From NCBI RefSeq assembly GCF_001949145.1, contig NW_019091362.1:9639723-9703722 (forward strand): DNA of 64,000 bases, given 5' to 3'. The translations under genes and the position numbers were made by a program. A model generated the notes under the pieces. The model was not told the origin of the DNA. It saw only the letters and a program-made list of their open reading frames with translations, and ran no database searches. The stretch comes from Acanthaster planci (taxonomy: Eukaryota; Echinodermata; Asteroidea; Valvatida; Acanthasteridae). This document shows, one piece after another, positions 34,952 through 47,289 of the stretch. Position 1 is the stretch's first letter, and each line of letters opens with the position of its first letter.

Positions 34952-37900
34952 CTACGGTTGATGCAGGTGATCTATCTGGTGGATAGTCAGGCACTCCATC
35001 TTGGGGAAGCCGTCCAGGAGATCCACCTGAAACCTGGACATGCCTGTGTTGAAGGTGACCCGGTTGGCCAGGTTCTGGCCCTTTGGCACAAAGCAATTGA
35101 GGTCCTCGATGAAGTACCGCATCATCTCTCGGAGCAGGACGCCGTGGGCCACCACCAGCACGTCAGCCACCATGCCGTCCAGCTCGGCGTCCCCGTCCAG
35201 ATCGTCCTCCGTGTCCTGACTGCCCAGGCTGCCTTCCGAGCTGGAGACCTCGATCGTGCCCTCCTCCGGCCCAGCCCCACCCCTGCGCATAGAGGACTGC
35301 GACAGTGTCACATTGGGAGCATATTGATTGCTGAGGGGCGAGCGTCTGTGGTAGTGCGGACTCCGTGCTCCGCTCTGCTGGGGCCTGGGAGGGTGGCAAG
35401 CTTGGACTTCGGCTGTAAGGGCCTCCGAGGTTGGTTGCCTGTCGCCACGGTCCCCCGCCTCCTCCTCATCGCTGCCTGGCTGCGACAAGGGACCAACTGT
35501 GAACTCCACTGGTGGGATGTCGACCTCATTGGAAGCACTCACCTCCGATGAGGCCAGGGAAGACTTTGGATGAGCTGTCTGGGCATCTTCTGGTGAGTTT
35601 GAACCTTCCTCAGAATTAAGCAGCTTTTTGGCCACTGCACATTTCTTGGGGGCGCTCTGAAGTGCACCACCTTCTAGGAAGTCATCACAAAGCTCTTTGA
35701 AAAATGAAACGGCCCGTTTCCTGACCTAGGAAGCAATGATTGATTTGCTATCAGAATGTGAGAGATGGTTTATTTAAAGCAGTGTTACATGAAGTCTGAA
35801 CTAAAAAGAACACACCTACTCTCATCCTGTCTTCTTCTCCTATCTGAACATATAAATGAGAGTCTACTTGGGGATGTTGAGTCGCCAATTTGCAGAATGA
35901 GTTTTAAGTCTGAGTTCTTACAACTCAGCTTAATGACCGTGTATTGGATTTGCAAGATCTCAAAAACAGGACTGTCAAATTATCTTCAAATTTCTTAGTG
36001 TACAGTACGTACTTAGTACTGTCAGACAATCTGTGAAATCTTACCACCAGGAATGCTTTCGAGAAAAGAGAAATTTCATTCTTTTTTCCAAAGATCGTCC
36101 GGATGGACAATCTTTGGCAAATACAATTTGTTCAATTCGTGTTGGAAGATTCTATATTAACGGGTCATGTACAAACCGCCAACACACCATCAGTATGCCT
36201 AAACTACATTGTTAACTAATAAAATAAATATATATCAATAACTAAAAGCCTAAAAGAGAATTTGGACTGGTTTGAAATTTGAGTTCCTTTATGAAACTGC
36301 AGAAGTTCACATGAAAATATCATTGTGAGGTAACCACTTAAGATAATGGTATGGTCCAAATAGATCACGGCCACTCCTTCAGAGCTCTCCGATTTTCTCG
36401 AACAAAGCTTCCATTTTCGAGACATTTAGCTTTCCATTTTTCTAATCACAGTAACTCTTATGCCCCAAATGCAAGGATAGTTGCCACATTTGTTGATTTA
36501 TAGTGTTTATGATGGGAACTGACGGTGTGTAGAGGCTATTTGTCCGACGTGGAAGGCTACATGAGAAGATAGAACAAATCAGTCAATTGTGCATGTGCAC
36601 ATGTATCAGTACATGTACATCGTACGTTTTGGTTGCACAATGACTGTGGTCACTGCAGTCAACTCACTGCACGATGACATGGTGTTTATTCGACAAAATT
36701 TTCAGCATTGCATTGCTGAAGAGGAAACACAAACTTGAAGGTAAAGTTTGCAAACCACTATCGCTGCTCAATGTCATGGAAAAAATGTATTTTTGAAGGC
36801 TATAGTTGGTCTCCAGATCAACTTCGCCTGTGCACTATCGTGGTACTTAGGAGCGTCCAGTGGCCCATGGAGTTTTGTGAGACAAATTACACAAGATGGG
36901 CTTCAAGTGTTAAAAATGAACAGCGCTTTTCTCACTTTTCCTCAAGGCAGTGAACTCAAAAAATGAAACGGGTCCTTGAAATGATACACAAACTAAATCA
37001 CAAAACACAAAATTGGCAAATGTTGACAAATTGCCATACATGCAAATCTTGTACACTGCCTTGAAGTCCAACATGATTTTGAAAGTGACCAAAACTTATG
37101 CATCTGTAATACAAAAGCCACTTTGTTCCATCTAGTTGATCCATTTTGTGTCTGTGTCTTGGCCAAATACGAGAGGACATAACACTTCAGTCTGATTTTA
37201 AGCTTACGAATGGCGGCTTTATGCAAAACTTATTTGTGATAATTGGACAGAGTAAACAACAGCATTAAACGCATGCTAATATGGAGTAATGGTCATTACA
37301 CTGCTATGCAGAAAGTGTTGCTTAAAAAAATAAAGTGTTAAGCAAACACTGACCGGGAACCATTCACTGCAGATGAGCAATTTGATGCACTGATTTTCCA
37401 TTTTCAACAACCAAAGTTGGTCTAAGCTAGACAAGTTTTGTAAGCTGATTAGAGGTGTCAGCTCATGTATCATGGAGTCAATGGCAGTCAATGTAAAACC
37501 CCTATCCCCTCCCTCCAAAAAGATCTGAACAGTGTATGTACCAAAGTGAACATGACACCTGCACGACTACGATTACGTGTGTAAAAGACATTAGCACGAG
37601 AACCGGTGAAGGAACCAGCACCCGTGCATATTTCATTCATTTACACTACACTTTTGACTTCCAAGTCAAAATGACGTCATGCTTTGGTACATTAGTAATG
37701 CAAATTGGCATTGGGGGATTTGTGTATCAAATCTGAGTCGTAATAACCTGATCCCATGGCAAGCTCTTGCAATCAACCGACATGCGTTGCATGGCTCAAA
37801 CAGAGATCCAATGAAACTGAATTGAGTCCTCCACTGAATAAGGTCAGTGACGGGAATTCTGCTTACTTGATCGATTGTCTCCCCGCCCTCGGGGGTAAAC

Positions 37901-40900
37901 TGTTTGTGTTGTTTGCCCTTCTTGGCGTGTCCCTGGTATTCCTTCACTGGTATCCCTTCCAGACGTCCATAGCCCTAACAGTCGGAGTGGAAAGTATTCA
38001 CAGTATGTTGAATGTATCAAACCATACTTGCTGAATTTCACGCACATCAGACCATGCTAACGGTGTCTCCCCTACTGGTCAGACAAAAGCTGCAGATACA
38101 ACAGCGAGTCTGAGTTTGCTCATTGACGTCATCATGGCAATAACTCACCCAGTCTCACTGTTAGAAATCAAACTATGTGCTTGGCCAGCCATCGATGAAT
38201 TTCCACTCAAAGAGTTCCAAGGACTCTCAAATAATTACAAATATGTCTACTACAAAGCTGCCAATGACACGCTTTGTACAGGCAACGTGTAAACCACTGT
38301 AGCTTACTGGGGTACAAGTGGAACTGTTCATCTCACCCTTTCTCGTAACCTCTGATCTGTGATGACCTGTGGCCTGTCCACTGCTCCGTGATCCACAATG
38401 GCCTGAGCAGTCTGAAACAACGTCACAGACCATGTCTCATTTGTGATTTAATGATACACATACAACAGGGACACTCGTTCCACTGTCGGAAATCACAAAC
38501 TTGAAAAGTGAGCAGAACATCTAAACATGTACATGTAGTTACCCAGCGCCATAGCCTGGCAGGGGAGGGCGGAAAAGGGGTGAATGAAGGTAAGAGGTGT
38601 ATGTAGGAGAGTTTGTTTCTGCATTCAATTGGGGACCCTTAACAATAGACGACAATAAGGTCCCCGATTGACAGAGGGTACCCGATTGACAACTGTGTAC
38701 AAAACATATGGGTGGTCTTCTAAAAAAGTTAGAGTACAAACAAAAGAGGAACAATAGGGGGTCCCCAGTTGCAGGCAAATACACACTTGTGTGTGGTTAG
38801 GTGGATTTACCCCCAATATTTAGTCATACGTGCCCTTTTCATCCCCAAATATTTTGTGACAAGAGCCCTTGTTTCAAGCATGGACCATTTACCCTAATTA
38901 AGTGCCCCTTCTACCTTAAACACTTCACCATGAGTACCCTGATTAGCCACAATTATAAAGTGCACAGCCCCAAATTTGTCCACAAGAAGTCCAGTGGCAG
39001 CCTACCTCTCTGGCCCTCTGCAAGTCACTAGCAAAGATCTTGGTGAAGCGGTGCTGCTCCAGTGCCTTGGCCAGTAGCCATATCTGCTTTCTCCCCTCTT
39101 CAGACAATGGTACATCCATTTGACCTTAATGAAAGAGGGGTCAGAAGATTGGGCACAGGGAAGCAAGAAAAAAACAACTGAGGAAAACTCATTACTACTG
39201 TACATGCTAGCTAGTGAAAGAATTTAACATTCGTCTACTTAACTATAATTGCAGCACAAAAACTGTGTTTGAGGTTTGTTTAAATTGTGCTTATCAACAT
39301 TTCAACCTGCCCATATGACTTCAAGAAATGGTACATGCCACTCATGATGGTAAATGTGCACGTATTCATTCTTTGGTTGTTAACAGCATTAAAATTGCTT
39401 GGGGGGAAAAGATGTACCATAGCTGATGTCCCCTGATGCGGTACACTTTGACTATTCCTGCAAGTCTTTCAAGGAGTAATAAGCAAGACACTTGTCTTGG
39501 TCACTGAACTCAAAATTTATGAATAGATATTTTCTGAACGTCCCTTGCACATGTGGGGGGAAAAGCAGGTCTATCTTGGTAACAATCCTCTTTGAAATAT
39601 TACCTTGGATGATGCCATCTTGGTTATATATTGTCTGGCCACTGTGAACGTGAAACAGAATGTAAAAATCATCTTGGAAATGAACTAGTGAAGATTAAAA
39701 CCCAAAGGCAATTGAACTATTAGAACTTTTTTTTACTAAGAGCTGCACTTGCAAAGTATTAACACATACATGTACAGTGTAAAATGTGCAAATGTACGTC
39801 CAGAAACACCAATCTTCTCTCAATCCTGTCTTAAAGTATGTGTACCAATAGATAATGTTGATTTTGAAACAAATCATAAGTAACACTTGGTTGCTATATC
39901 TGAACTCTTTTGTGAGTAAACACAGTATAGGCTTTTTCTTTTTCTTTTGGGGGTTTACACAGGGTTAAACACTAGTGATGATTCACACTTGAAAATTTTC
40001 ACCCCTGCGACGACCCTACATCAATCCCAAGACTGATTTCAACTCGGGTTGAACTCAACCCTGCTCCAGACCAGGGTCGAGAATGTTCAACCGGGTTGAA
40101 CTCACCCCGATAAGTTCAATTCACAGTGTGAAACAACACCGGCGTTGAACGCAGGATCGAAAAACCAAATTTGAAACCCAGGGTGGTCATGGGTTCACCC
40201 AGTGTTGAGTTCAAACTGGCTGTAATGTGAAAAGGTCTCAGGCAAACCCCGCCTGTTTGAATGAATCTGGCTATTTATTGTAAAATTACCAGGAGCAGCA
40301 GCTTATTAAGTAAGAAGATCCTTCACCCACCAAAGGCCTTGTCTGCTGCTCCCTGGGGTCCGGGCCAGGCAGGAGCTGTAGCTGTGCCCTTGAGTGTCTG
40401 GCAGCCTTATTTCATTCATAATTTCTGTCCCCACCACCAATAATTACGGAGTGACTTGGTAATCCCGCCAAGTCACTACTGGCAATTTGTCAGCAATTAA
40501 CGGCGGTGGACAAAACTGCAAGTCACCAGGATTAAAAGGACGGGACTCCATAATCTACGTGTGTGCTAGTATTAATTTGCTTTCTAAAAAGACAAACTTC
40601 AGTTGACAACCTGTCTTAACTATACTCATGAAGTCTGAAACTTTGAAAACTCAAAATATGCCAAAATGTCCTAAGAAAGAACAAAAGTGTGTGCTAGGTT
40701 TGTAGTTTTCTTTATCAATTAGAAAGTTTTGCTCTTTTAATGTACCGGTATATACATATACTTTTACATAGAAATGCCAACAAACTTCAATAAAGGTCAG
40801 ACGACATTTTAAAAGGTAATTATATGCAGTTACATGCAAGTTTTGGTTTTTTAAAATCAAATTCTGAAACAAAAATGTTTAGTAAGGTGCTGAACCTTGT

Positions 40901-43900
40901 TCCTGGAGAAAAATATTTAAAGATCAACTAAACCATTCAGGGCAACTATATTAAGGTGAACAAAGAGATTGACTTCAATGGAATTCTAACCCACATCCTC
41001 CTGTACACCACGCAGGTACCTCTGCTGGGTTTGTAGCTCTATGGCTCTACCAACAGAGCAAATTCAGAACTCTGTTGGTGGTTAGTACCAGGGTTTCTCC
41101 ACCGGGTGGCAATGAGGATGAGTTGGCTAAAACAACAAAAAAGGAAGTGTGCACAGCCAATGAAAGATTACTTACAGTGCTGTCAGGATTGAGTATAATC
41201 TGGATCTACATGGTACAGGTACAACTAGAAAGAGTCTTAAGGCAAAAGCCGTTAAAGACCAATTTACAAAACTGCAGAAACCCATCCATTTTTTTAACTG
41301 CACAAATTAAATAATTCTCTTTTGAATCCAAAGTTTACAGAAATCTCAAGATTTTATGGAACGAACAGCCCCCACTGGTTGACAAAGCAACAGGCTCTGT
41401 GCCTTTTACAATGCACTACTAGTACATGTACAAGTAAGCTGATTTTCTCTGAAGGTGCAAAATGGACTTATCTGTTCTTGGGTCTTCACGATTCATGGAC
41501 TCTCAAGCCAAGTGTGTACTAAGTGATCAAACATTGCATCATTTGGCCTTCCTTGGTTTTCAAGGTGTGAAATATTCCACAAAACACTTTATTTGAATTT
41601 GAAAAAAAGGGATTGACCAGAAAAGGCTGAGACAGTCAGGTTTGAAGGTTTGGAAAACACTTTTTTTCCAAAATGGCATGGTGGCTCTCTTGGGGAAGAA
41701 TGTACATACATGTACATATAAGTTTGGTGGCATGGTGGCTCTCTTGGGGAAGAATATACATACATGTACATGTAAGTTTGGGCGTGAGAATGAAAGACCT
41801 GGCAGTTTAAAAGCCTTGATCAATCCTGGGCTGTGTTTTTCTCCAGATTGTCGTGCATCCACTACACTGCTTCCTTTCATAAGACGCAAATGTGACCTTT
41901 TCTTTCCCAGAAAAATGAAAACAAACTTTGGGGGGGGGATTTCACACTTGGTCCCAGGGGATGACCAATGTCCGCCTGACCTTCAACATGTCTCAGTACA
42001 GTCTGGCCACACAGAGTGCGTTCACATCCACTGATGTGATGACCTTCGGAGTCTCTTGCTTGACAGGGGAGGTTTCACAGCCAGAGTGATGCAACACTTG
42101 AATTTAATATTCCTGCTGAAAGTCAGCATGTCACAACATCCTTGAAAGACTGTGTGTGGGGAGAGTGCAACACTTGTACATTCAAATCTTGAAGTTTACA
42201 TCTAACATTTGCATCAAAGGTTTTGGGATCTTAAGTCAGCTCTTCAGTTGGCACCACTTTATGTAAAATTCTGGGGCGATTTCATCAAACCTACAAATTT
42301 AAACATGCATTAAGTATGTATATGTACCGTACACCGTACATGTACATATGTACACTTTGCATGCAATGTTGCCTATCCAGTTTATTATTACTACTTAGGG
42401 GCTATTTTTTTTCCATGGATGGACACACTGTGCAGCAGGTTTGTGGGCCAGTATGAAGTTTACCACACCACCTGCCCATATTGTCTGATTGGATGGTTGA
42501 CATATAGTGCACTGCACATGTCAGCAGCCCCATGGGGGGATGCCATTTGCACAAAAGCCAGGTGTGCCTCATCACAGGCTCCACACTTTTTTCTCAACAT
42601 CAATCAATCAATCATCATTTTCAAGTTAATCACCATGAAACCGTTGACAAATTATTGTCCAGTCCTATAATGCAAGTGCGTTGGTCACTCAACAGTGGTT
42701 TTGAAATGAAAAAGCAGGGCTTGATGACTGATGAAGAGGGTGTCGGTAGTCTGGAAAGCCTGAAAACTAGTCATGGTCATAACACTTGCAGTCTCATGAG
42801 AAAACTTGCGGGGTTTCTATCCCAGTTTTCTGAATTTGTGTGGTTCAGCTACAACTTTTTTTGCCAATGTCAAAACAGTGAACCTGTGGAACTACTGTGC
42901 TAGAAATTTCAAGCAATAAACTACATGTACATGTACTGAAGTTAAAGGGGGTGGGCCGTGCATCAACACATAAAACAAACATACATATAATGAGAAAAGA
43001 CATCTGCATAATTTCAAAATGCACAGAAATATGTTAAAAATTATAGTTTTCACGACCTTATTTCACTCCCTTCTAGGAGCAAAAGCTAAACAACAGCCGT
43101 CGGGTACTGAAATTTGTCTGAAGAAATTCCCAAGAATCATGACGTCATAGGACGGAGTCCTTTGTCTTGTGACTGCTTACTGTCATGCAACAACGTGTCA
43201 ACATACTGTACGATGTTCGTAATGCTGTAGCATTAGCATGTGACATCGTGTCAGAGTCAAGCGAGGATAATTCCAGCATTGATGCCTTTTCCGATCAGGG
43301 GTCAGTTGTCAAGTTTGTCTTATTCATTTGCCGAAGAAGGTGACACTGAAGGAGCTGACGAGGCACAAGAAATTTTGCCTTATCCAATTCAAACCAGAAT
43401 ATAGTCAGGAAGAGATTTTGCAACTTGAGGCTGTTGGCCACGGTCACGGCAGCGATCAACAACAAAACGCTGACTAATTTTGGATTTTTGCCCTGCCTGA
43501 CACGTATTACAACACTGTATACTCAGTGTTTGCCCCCGAAGGCTTGTGAGAAAACCCACAAGCGTACTTGGGTGGGACTCGAACCCACGACCTCCTGCTT
43601 ACTAGTGCAGACGGCTTGACCACTCGACCACCGAGCTTGCCGATGGCGGCTGGCTGGTTCGAGTCAGATGTAGCGGCGGGTACCAGGAACAAGTATTTTC
43701 AAGGATGGAAGGATGGCAAGCTCAGTGGTCTCTGGCGCAAATCCATCCTCAGACAAACACTGACTGGTAAAGATTAAACTTATTGTTTACTAGACAATTA
43801 AAAACTATCATACATGTATAAAGTCAATTTAACCCTACATGGCCTATCCCCTTTAACATTTTATAAATGACATTTCTTTTTCGTGGCTCTTTGTTTCCAA

Positions 43901-46900
43901 TGCCTTGTAAAATGTTCAAGTTTTATGTGGTAACCTTCCAGGGTGATCTTTTCAAGGGATGATATTTTTTTGACATGGGCCCCTAGGAGTTGTTGAAACA
44001 AAAATCTGAACCAGCAATTCTGCTTCTCTAGATCCGACTTTGCTTAAGGTGAGGTACTTTCTAGGGCTATGTCGAATATCTGAATAAGCATATTCAACCA
44101 ATCATTGAATATTTGAATTTTTTTCTCAAATTTGAATCTTCTGAGGCACAATGCATCAATGCATTAAAAAGGAAGGGAGAAAATTCATTTTTTTAAAGAC
44201 AAATTGCATTGGACAAACTTATTTCAAGGCAAGACTCAAAAAGTAGCTGATATGCCCAATAGCAAAATATAGAATCCATCCTATACAGAATGGAAATTGA
44301 GATTTTTAGGAAACAAAAGTCACGCAAGTGGATACCAGCATTCTTTGTAATGTTTATGCACATGTACAGATGCAAACTTTGTTGAAATACATTGTGACAA
44401 TCCTAAGTTCATGACGATATTTCAACTGGAAATAACATGAGTGAAGGTCCAAAGGGGAAAACAGTTTTCACACTCCCACCCAGTGGTGCCCCCCCCCAAA
44501 ATGCATACAGCAAGAACATGTGCTTCAAAATCCTAATCACTGCAACTGATCAAACTTGCTTTAAATTTTTTTTTAAATTCTCAACGGGCCAACAGGTACA
44601 TATATAAGAATCAATGGTGGCAACAGTCACAACAGTGGGCAACTATTGTAATGATTATAATGTGCAGCGGCGTGTTAACGATACTGTTTCAGTTCGGACT
44701 TTGTTCATCAAAATGCCGCTGTCCGGTATGACCAAAGGTTAGAATATTTGATCAAATGTAAGGCCAAATCTTCTGATATTCAGAGATTCCAATTGACTCA
44801 GCCCTACAATTTTCAAAAATTCTGGTGCTTGTGCTTTGCAAACTCCATGTACACCAAAGTCCTTTAGTAATGCTGTCTGCATGTTAAGAGCCATCCTAGC
44901 TCTTTTAACATCCAGCACTGTGCAGGAAACTAGTGGCACATTTTTCGAGCTCTACAGAGAAAACGTGTTGTGGATCTCTGGATCCTGCCCTGTTCTGATT
45001 CCACATCACCAACACATCAAACCCTGTGCATAGCTACTGAGGAATTCGCGGTACATGTACATGGTTATCATTAAGACAGCAGAAAAAGAACAGCCAAATC
45101 AACATTGCACGTTATTTCCCATCCCAACCGGCAGACATCAGGCTTGATTTGATTTGTTTCGACCTCCCCGCGTCTCCTCCTTCTTCTCCCTCCGGCCCAG
45201 ACTCTCTGGCTGCTTGATTAGCATCTTGGCCAGTCCCGGAGGGGACTGCAATGGCCTTCAATGGTTTCCTTTCCCTCTTGCTTGTTTATCAGCCGCTGTA
45301 TTTAAACCTTCACCTTGACCGACCAAAGTGCATATGTGTCATCAGTTTCCCCTGTCTTGAAAGACAGGCAGGGGGAGGTGGGAGGGATGCTTCAAGGAAA
45401 TTAAAACCGGTGCCGGTAGTGAGCAGCCAATTGACATACTGCTAACTGTGTTTGCAGAGGGTAGTTTCTGAAACAGCTTTTTTTGATACATTTTCCTTTT
45501 TTTTTTGATAACTGTAGCTTTTGCTTTGAATTCAAGGATTTGTGATTTTGCTTTCCTTTTCCTTATCACAAATGTACATGAAAAGGATCAGGGTAGGAGC
45601 TCCTTTGTGCCCTTCTTATCCATTGAGAACACTGTACTGAGGCAAAGCATCTCTTATGTAACTAAGCAAAGCTTGCCCCGAATCACGAGGTACAGCAACA
45701 GTGTCTTTAGTCTGGGGAATTCCAATTGTTATGTTCGCATGAATTTAAAGAACTCAGTGTACCAGATTTTATTCAAATTTAACTCGCAATAGGATTATAA
45801 AATTCAAGTGGCTTGAATTGAGCAAAAAAAATTCCTATCAACCCAAATTTTATGCAACGCACATGTACCCATGATACTTATCACTGATGAAGGTACTGCA
45901 GAGTTTACAAAGGAATACATGAATTTGCCATTTACACGTAAAATGTGCCAAACTAAAAAAAAGAAATAATTAAAATGGAAAAAAATTGCAACATTTTGGC
46001 CTTCATCAAAAACAATTAAAAGACTGAAAAATCTGTGATTTTTTTTTCAGTCATTTGATTTAAATCACACTTTAAATTGGTGATTTAAAAAGGGTGATTT
46101 AATTCAGCCAACCCTGGCACAAACCCAAGGAGACTGGTATGAAAAAATGAATGCTTCCATAATTTGACTTTTAAGGACATGCTTTCACATGCTATCATTT
46201 GCTGAATTCTAAAGTTCTGCACATTTTCACGGCCATTTTTTTGGGTAAATTCATAGTTACTGTTCAGGATTGTAGCCATAGTAGCTGCAAAACGTTGACT
46301 GACTGCAAAGAACCGGAATGCATGAAATATGCAAAATATGGACAACTGATAGTGACCACTTTCATCATGTTCACACAATGTAAAATGTTATAACAGCCAT
46401 CAGAGAGAAACGATGTCCACACGTACATGTACCTAAATGATGATGTCCACACGTACCTAAACTTGGTAAAGAATGTTCGATCATGTCGATCTCAGGGTTT
46501 CTGTAACAGACTTTCTTTTGAATCTACACTTCATCCTACCAGCCCAGACTAAGGAAAGAGCTCCATATACGGACAACACTAATTTTCCCTTAAAATGTTA
46601 TAACAGTCATCAGAGAGTGACAATGTTCTAAAAAAAGAAATTTAGCTGAGGAAAATTCCAAAACATTTACGAAGGAAACACTTGGTTTTTTCACAGGCTC
46701 GTTCACAGGGATATCAAGTGTTTGTACATGGAACTCTTTCCGAGACTTAATGTTACATCTTCACAGAAAAGCAACTGGATGTCAGACTGTGATCATGAAA
46801 GGTTTTGTGTGTGTGTTCGGTGTAAAAAGGCAAAGGTCACCCAGGTCCAGGCTATTTCTTTTAAATCAAATATGCCAGAAGTGGTTTTCACGTTTAGGCA

Positions 46901-47289
46901 TTAATATTAGCATATGCAGGCATAGGTTAGATTAGTCTGGCCCTATAGTAGGCCCATCACTTTTCTTGTGACAGGCCTACGTGTACACCACAGCTTAAAC
47001 TGGGCCAGCATTTGAACAGTTATGGTTACATGTACACAATCATAACAATCTACACACAATTTAGTGCTTTCTTAAAACAGGGTTAGGCCTAGCTCATTAG
47101 TAGCTGGTTCGTGCTTGCGGTGCGAGCAAGAGTGCATGCACTGAAGGCCCACATGATAAAAGTGACAAAGGGTGGGTGAGCTTGAGGGGGTCAAACACAG
47201 TACAGTGCAGGAGACGGAACTTTGCTAAACTACACACATAAACGCTTCTTCACTTACTGTCTTACAAGCGTGAGAATAAACCTCGCCAT
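34952..47289 (-). CDS. TIGAR: TIGAR, fructose-2,6-bisphosphatase-like histidine phosphatase, 6 exons, complete
   Basis: Histidine-phosphatase-superfamily enzyme; in mammals TIGAR dephosphorylates fructose-2,6-bisphosphate and related sugar phosphates, lowering glycolysis and favouring the pentose phosphate pathway. Exons in order on the minus strand: 47289-47258, 39641-39604, 39124-39006, 38411-38337, 37974-37867, 35725-34952 (stop TAG). All are GT-AG, phases join, 1146 nt, 381 residues. Seen: N-terminus MARFILTLVRHGQT with the catalytic His11 codon split by intron 1; IIQGQMDVPLSEEG; the LRERGYGRLEG acid motif (Glu87); FTPEGGETIDQ; VLVVAHG (His318); and the ending NTGMS...LTIHQIDHLHQP, like vertebrate TIGAR. 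Odd: human TIGAR has about 270 residues, but here residues about 143-311 form an acidic, Ser/Pro-rich, disordered insertion, all in the last exon. RHGQT replaces the RHGET of vertebrates. Intron 1 is 7.6 kb. Confidence 0.95.
37531..37660. mobile_element. Related copy of the ATAGAGTACC-type element
   Basis: TACCAAAGTGAACATG, TGTGTAAAAGACATTAGCAC and GAGAACC stretches follow in the same order as in 29933-30081. The right inverted end is not visible. In TIGAR intron 5. Confidence 0.45.
39979..40245. repeat. Probable dispersed repeat rich in GGGTTGAACTC motifs
   Basis: Bounded by TTCACACTTGAAAATTTTCA and AATGTGAAAAG, with several GGGTTGAA/GTTCAACC-type motifs inside that can pair with each other. 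It looks like an old inverted-repeat element. In TIGAR intron 1, just upstream of exon 2. Confidence 0.35.
41675..41782 (+). repeat. 54-bp tandem duplication
   Basis: Two nearly identical copies of a 54-bp unit beginning GGCATGGTGGCTCTCTTGGG, at 41675 and 41729, each containing a TACATGTACAT stretch. In TIGAR intron 1. Confidence 0.85.
43500..43665 (-). mobile_element. tRNA-derived SINE
   Basis: On the minus strand: box-A-like GGTGGTCGAGTGGTCAAG and box-B-like TGGGTTCGAGTCCCA (43573-43587) at tRNA-like spacing, then a body with a CTTGTGGG...CTCACAAG hairpin. The acceptor arms do not pair, so it is not a working tRNA gene. In TIGAR intron 1. Confidence 0.6.
46553..46740. mobile_element. Mutator-like MITE, copy 1
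   Basis: Left end GGAAAGAGCTCCATATACGG and right end CATGGAACTCTTTC are inverted repeats. The 9-bp flanks CCAGACTAA and CGAGACTTA match at seven positions. A better-preserved sister copy is at 52333-52532. In TIGAR intron 1, near exon 1. Confidence 0.6.

Noticed and set aside
34880-35551. 223-codon plus-strand ORF opposite TIGAR exon 6
   Set aside because: It is the antisense shadow of a GC-rich TIGAR exon whose minus-strand frame has clear family motifs.
43560-43635. Possible tRNA gene on the minus strand
   Set aside because: Boxes A and B are present, but the acceptor and anticodon stems do not pair, and a SINE body follows.
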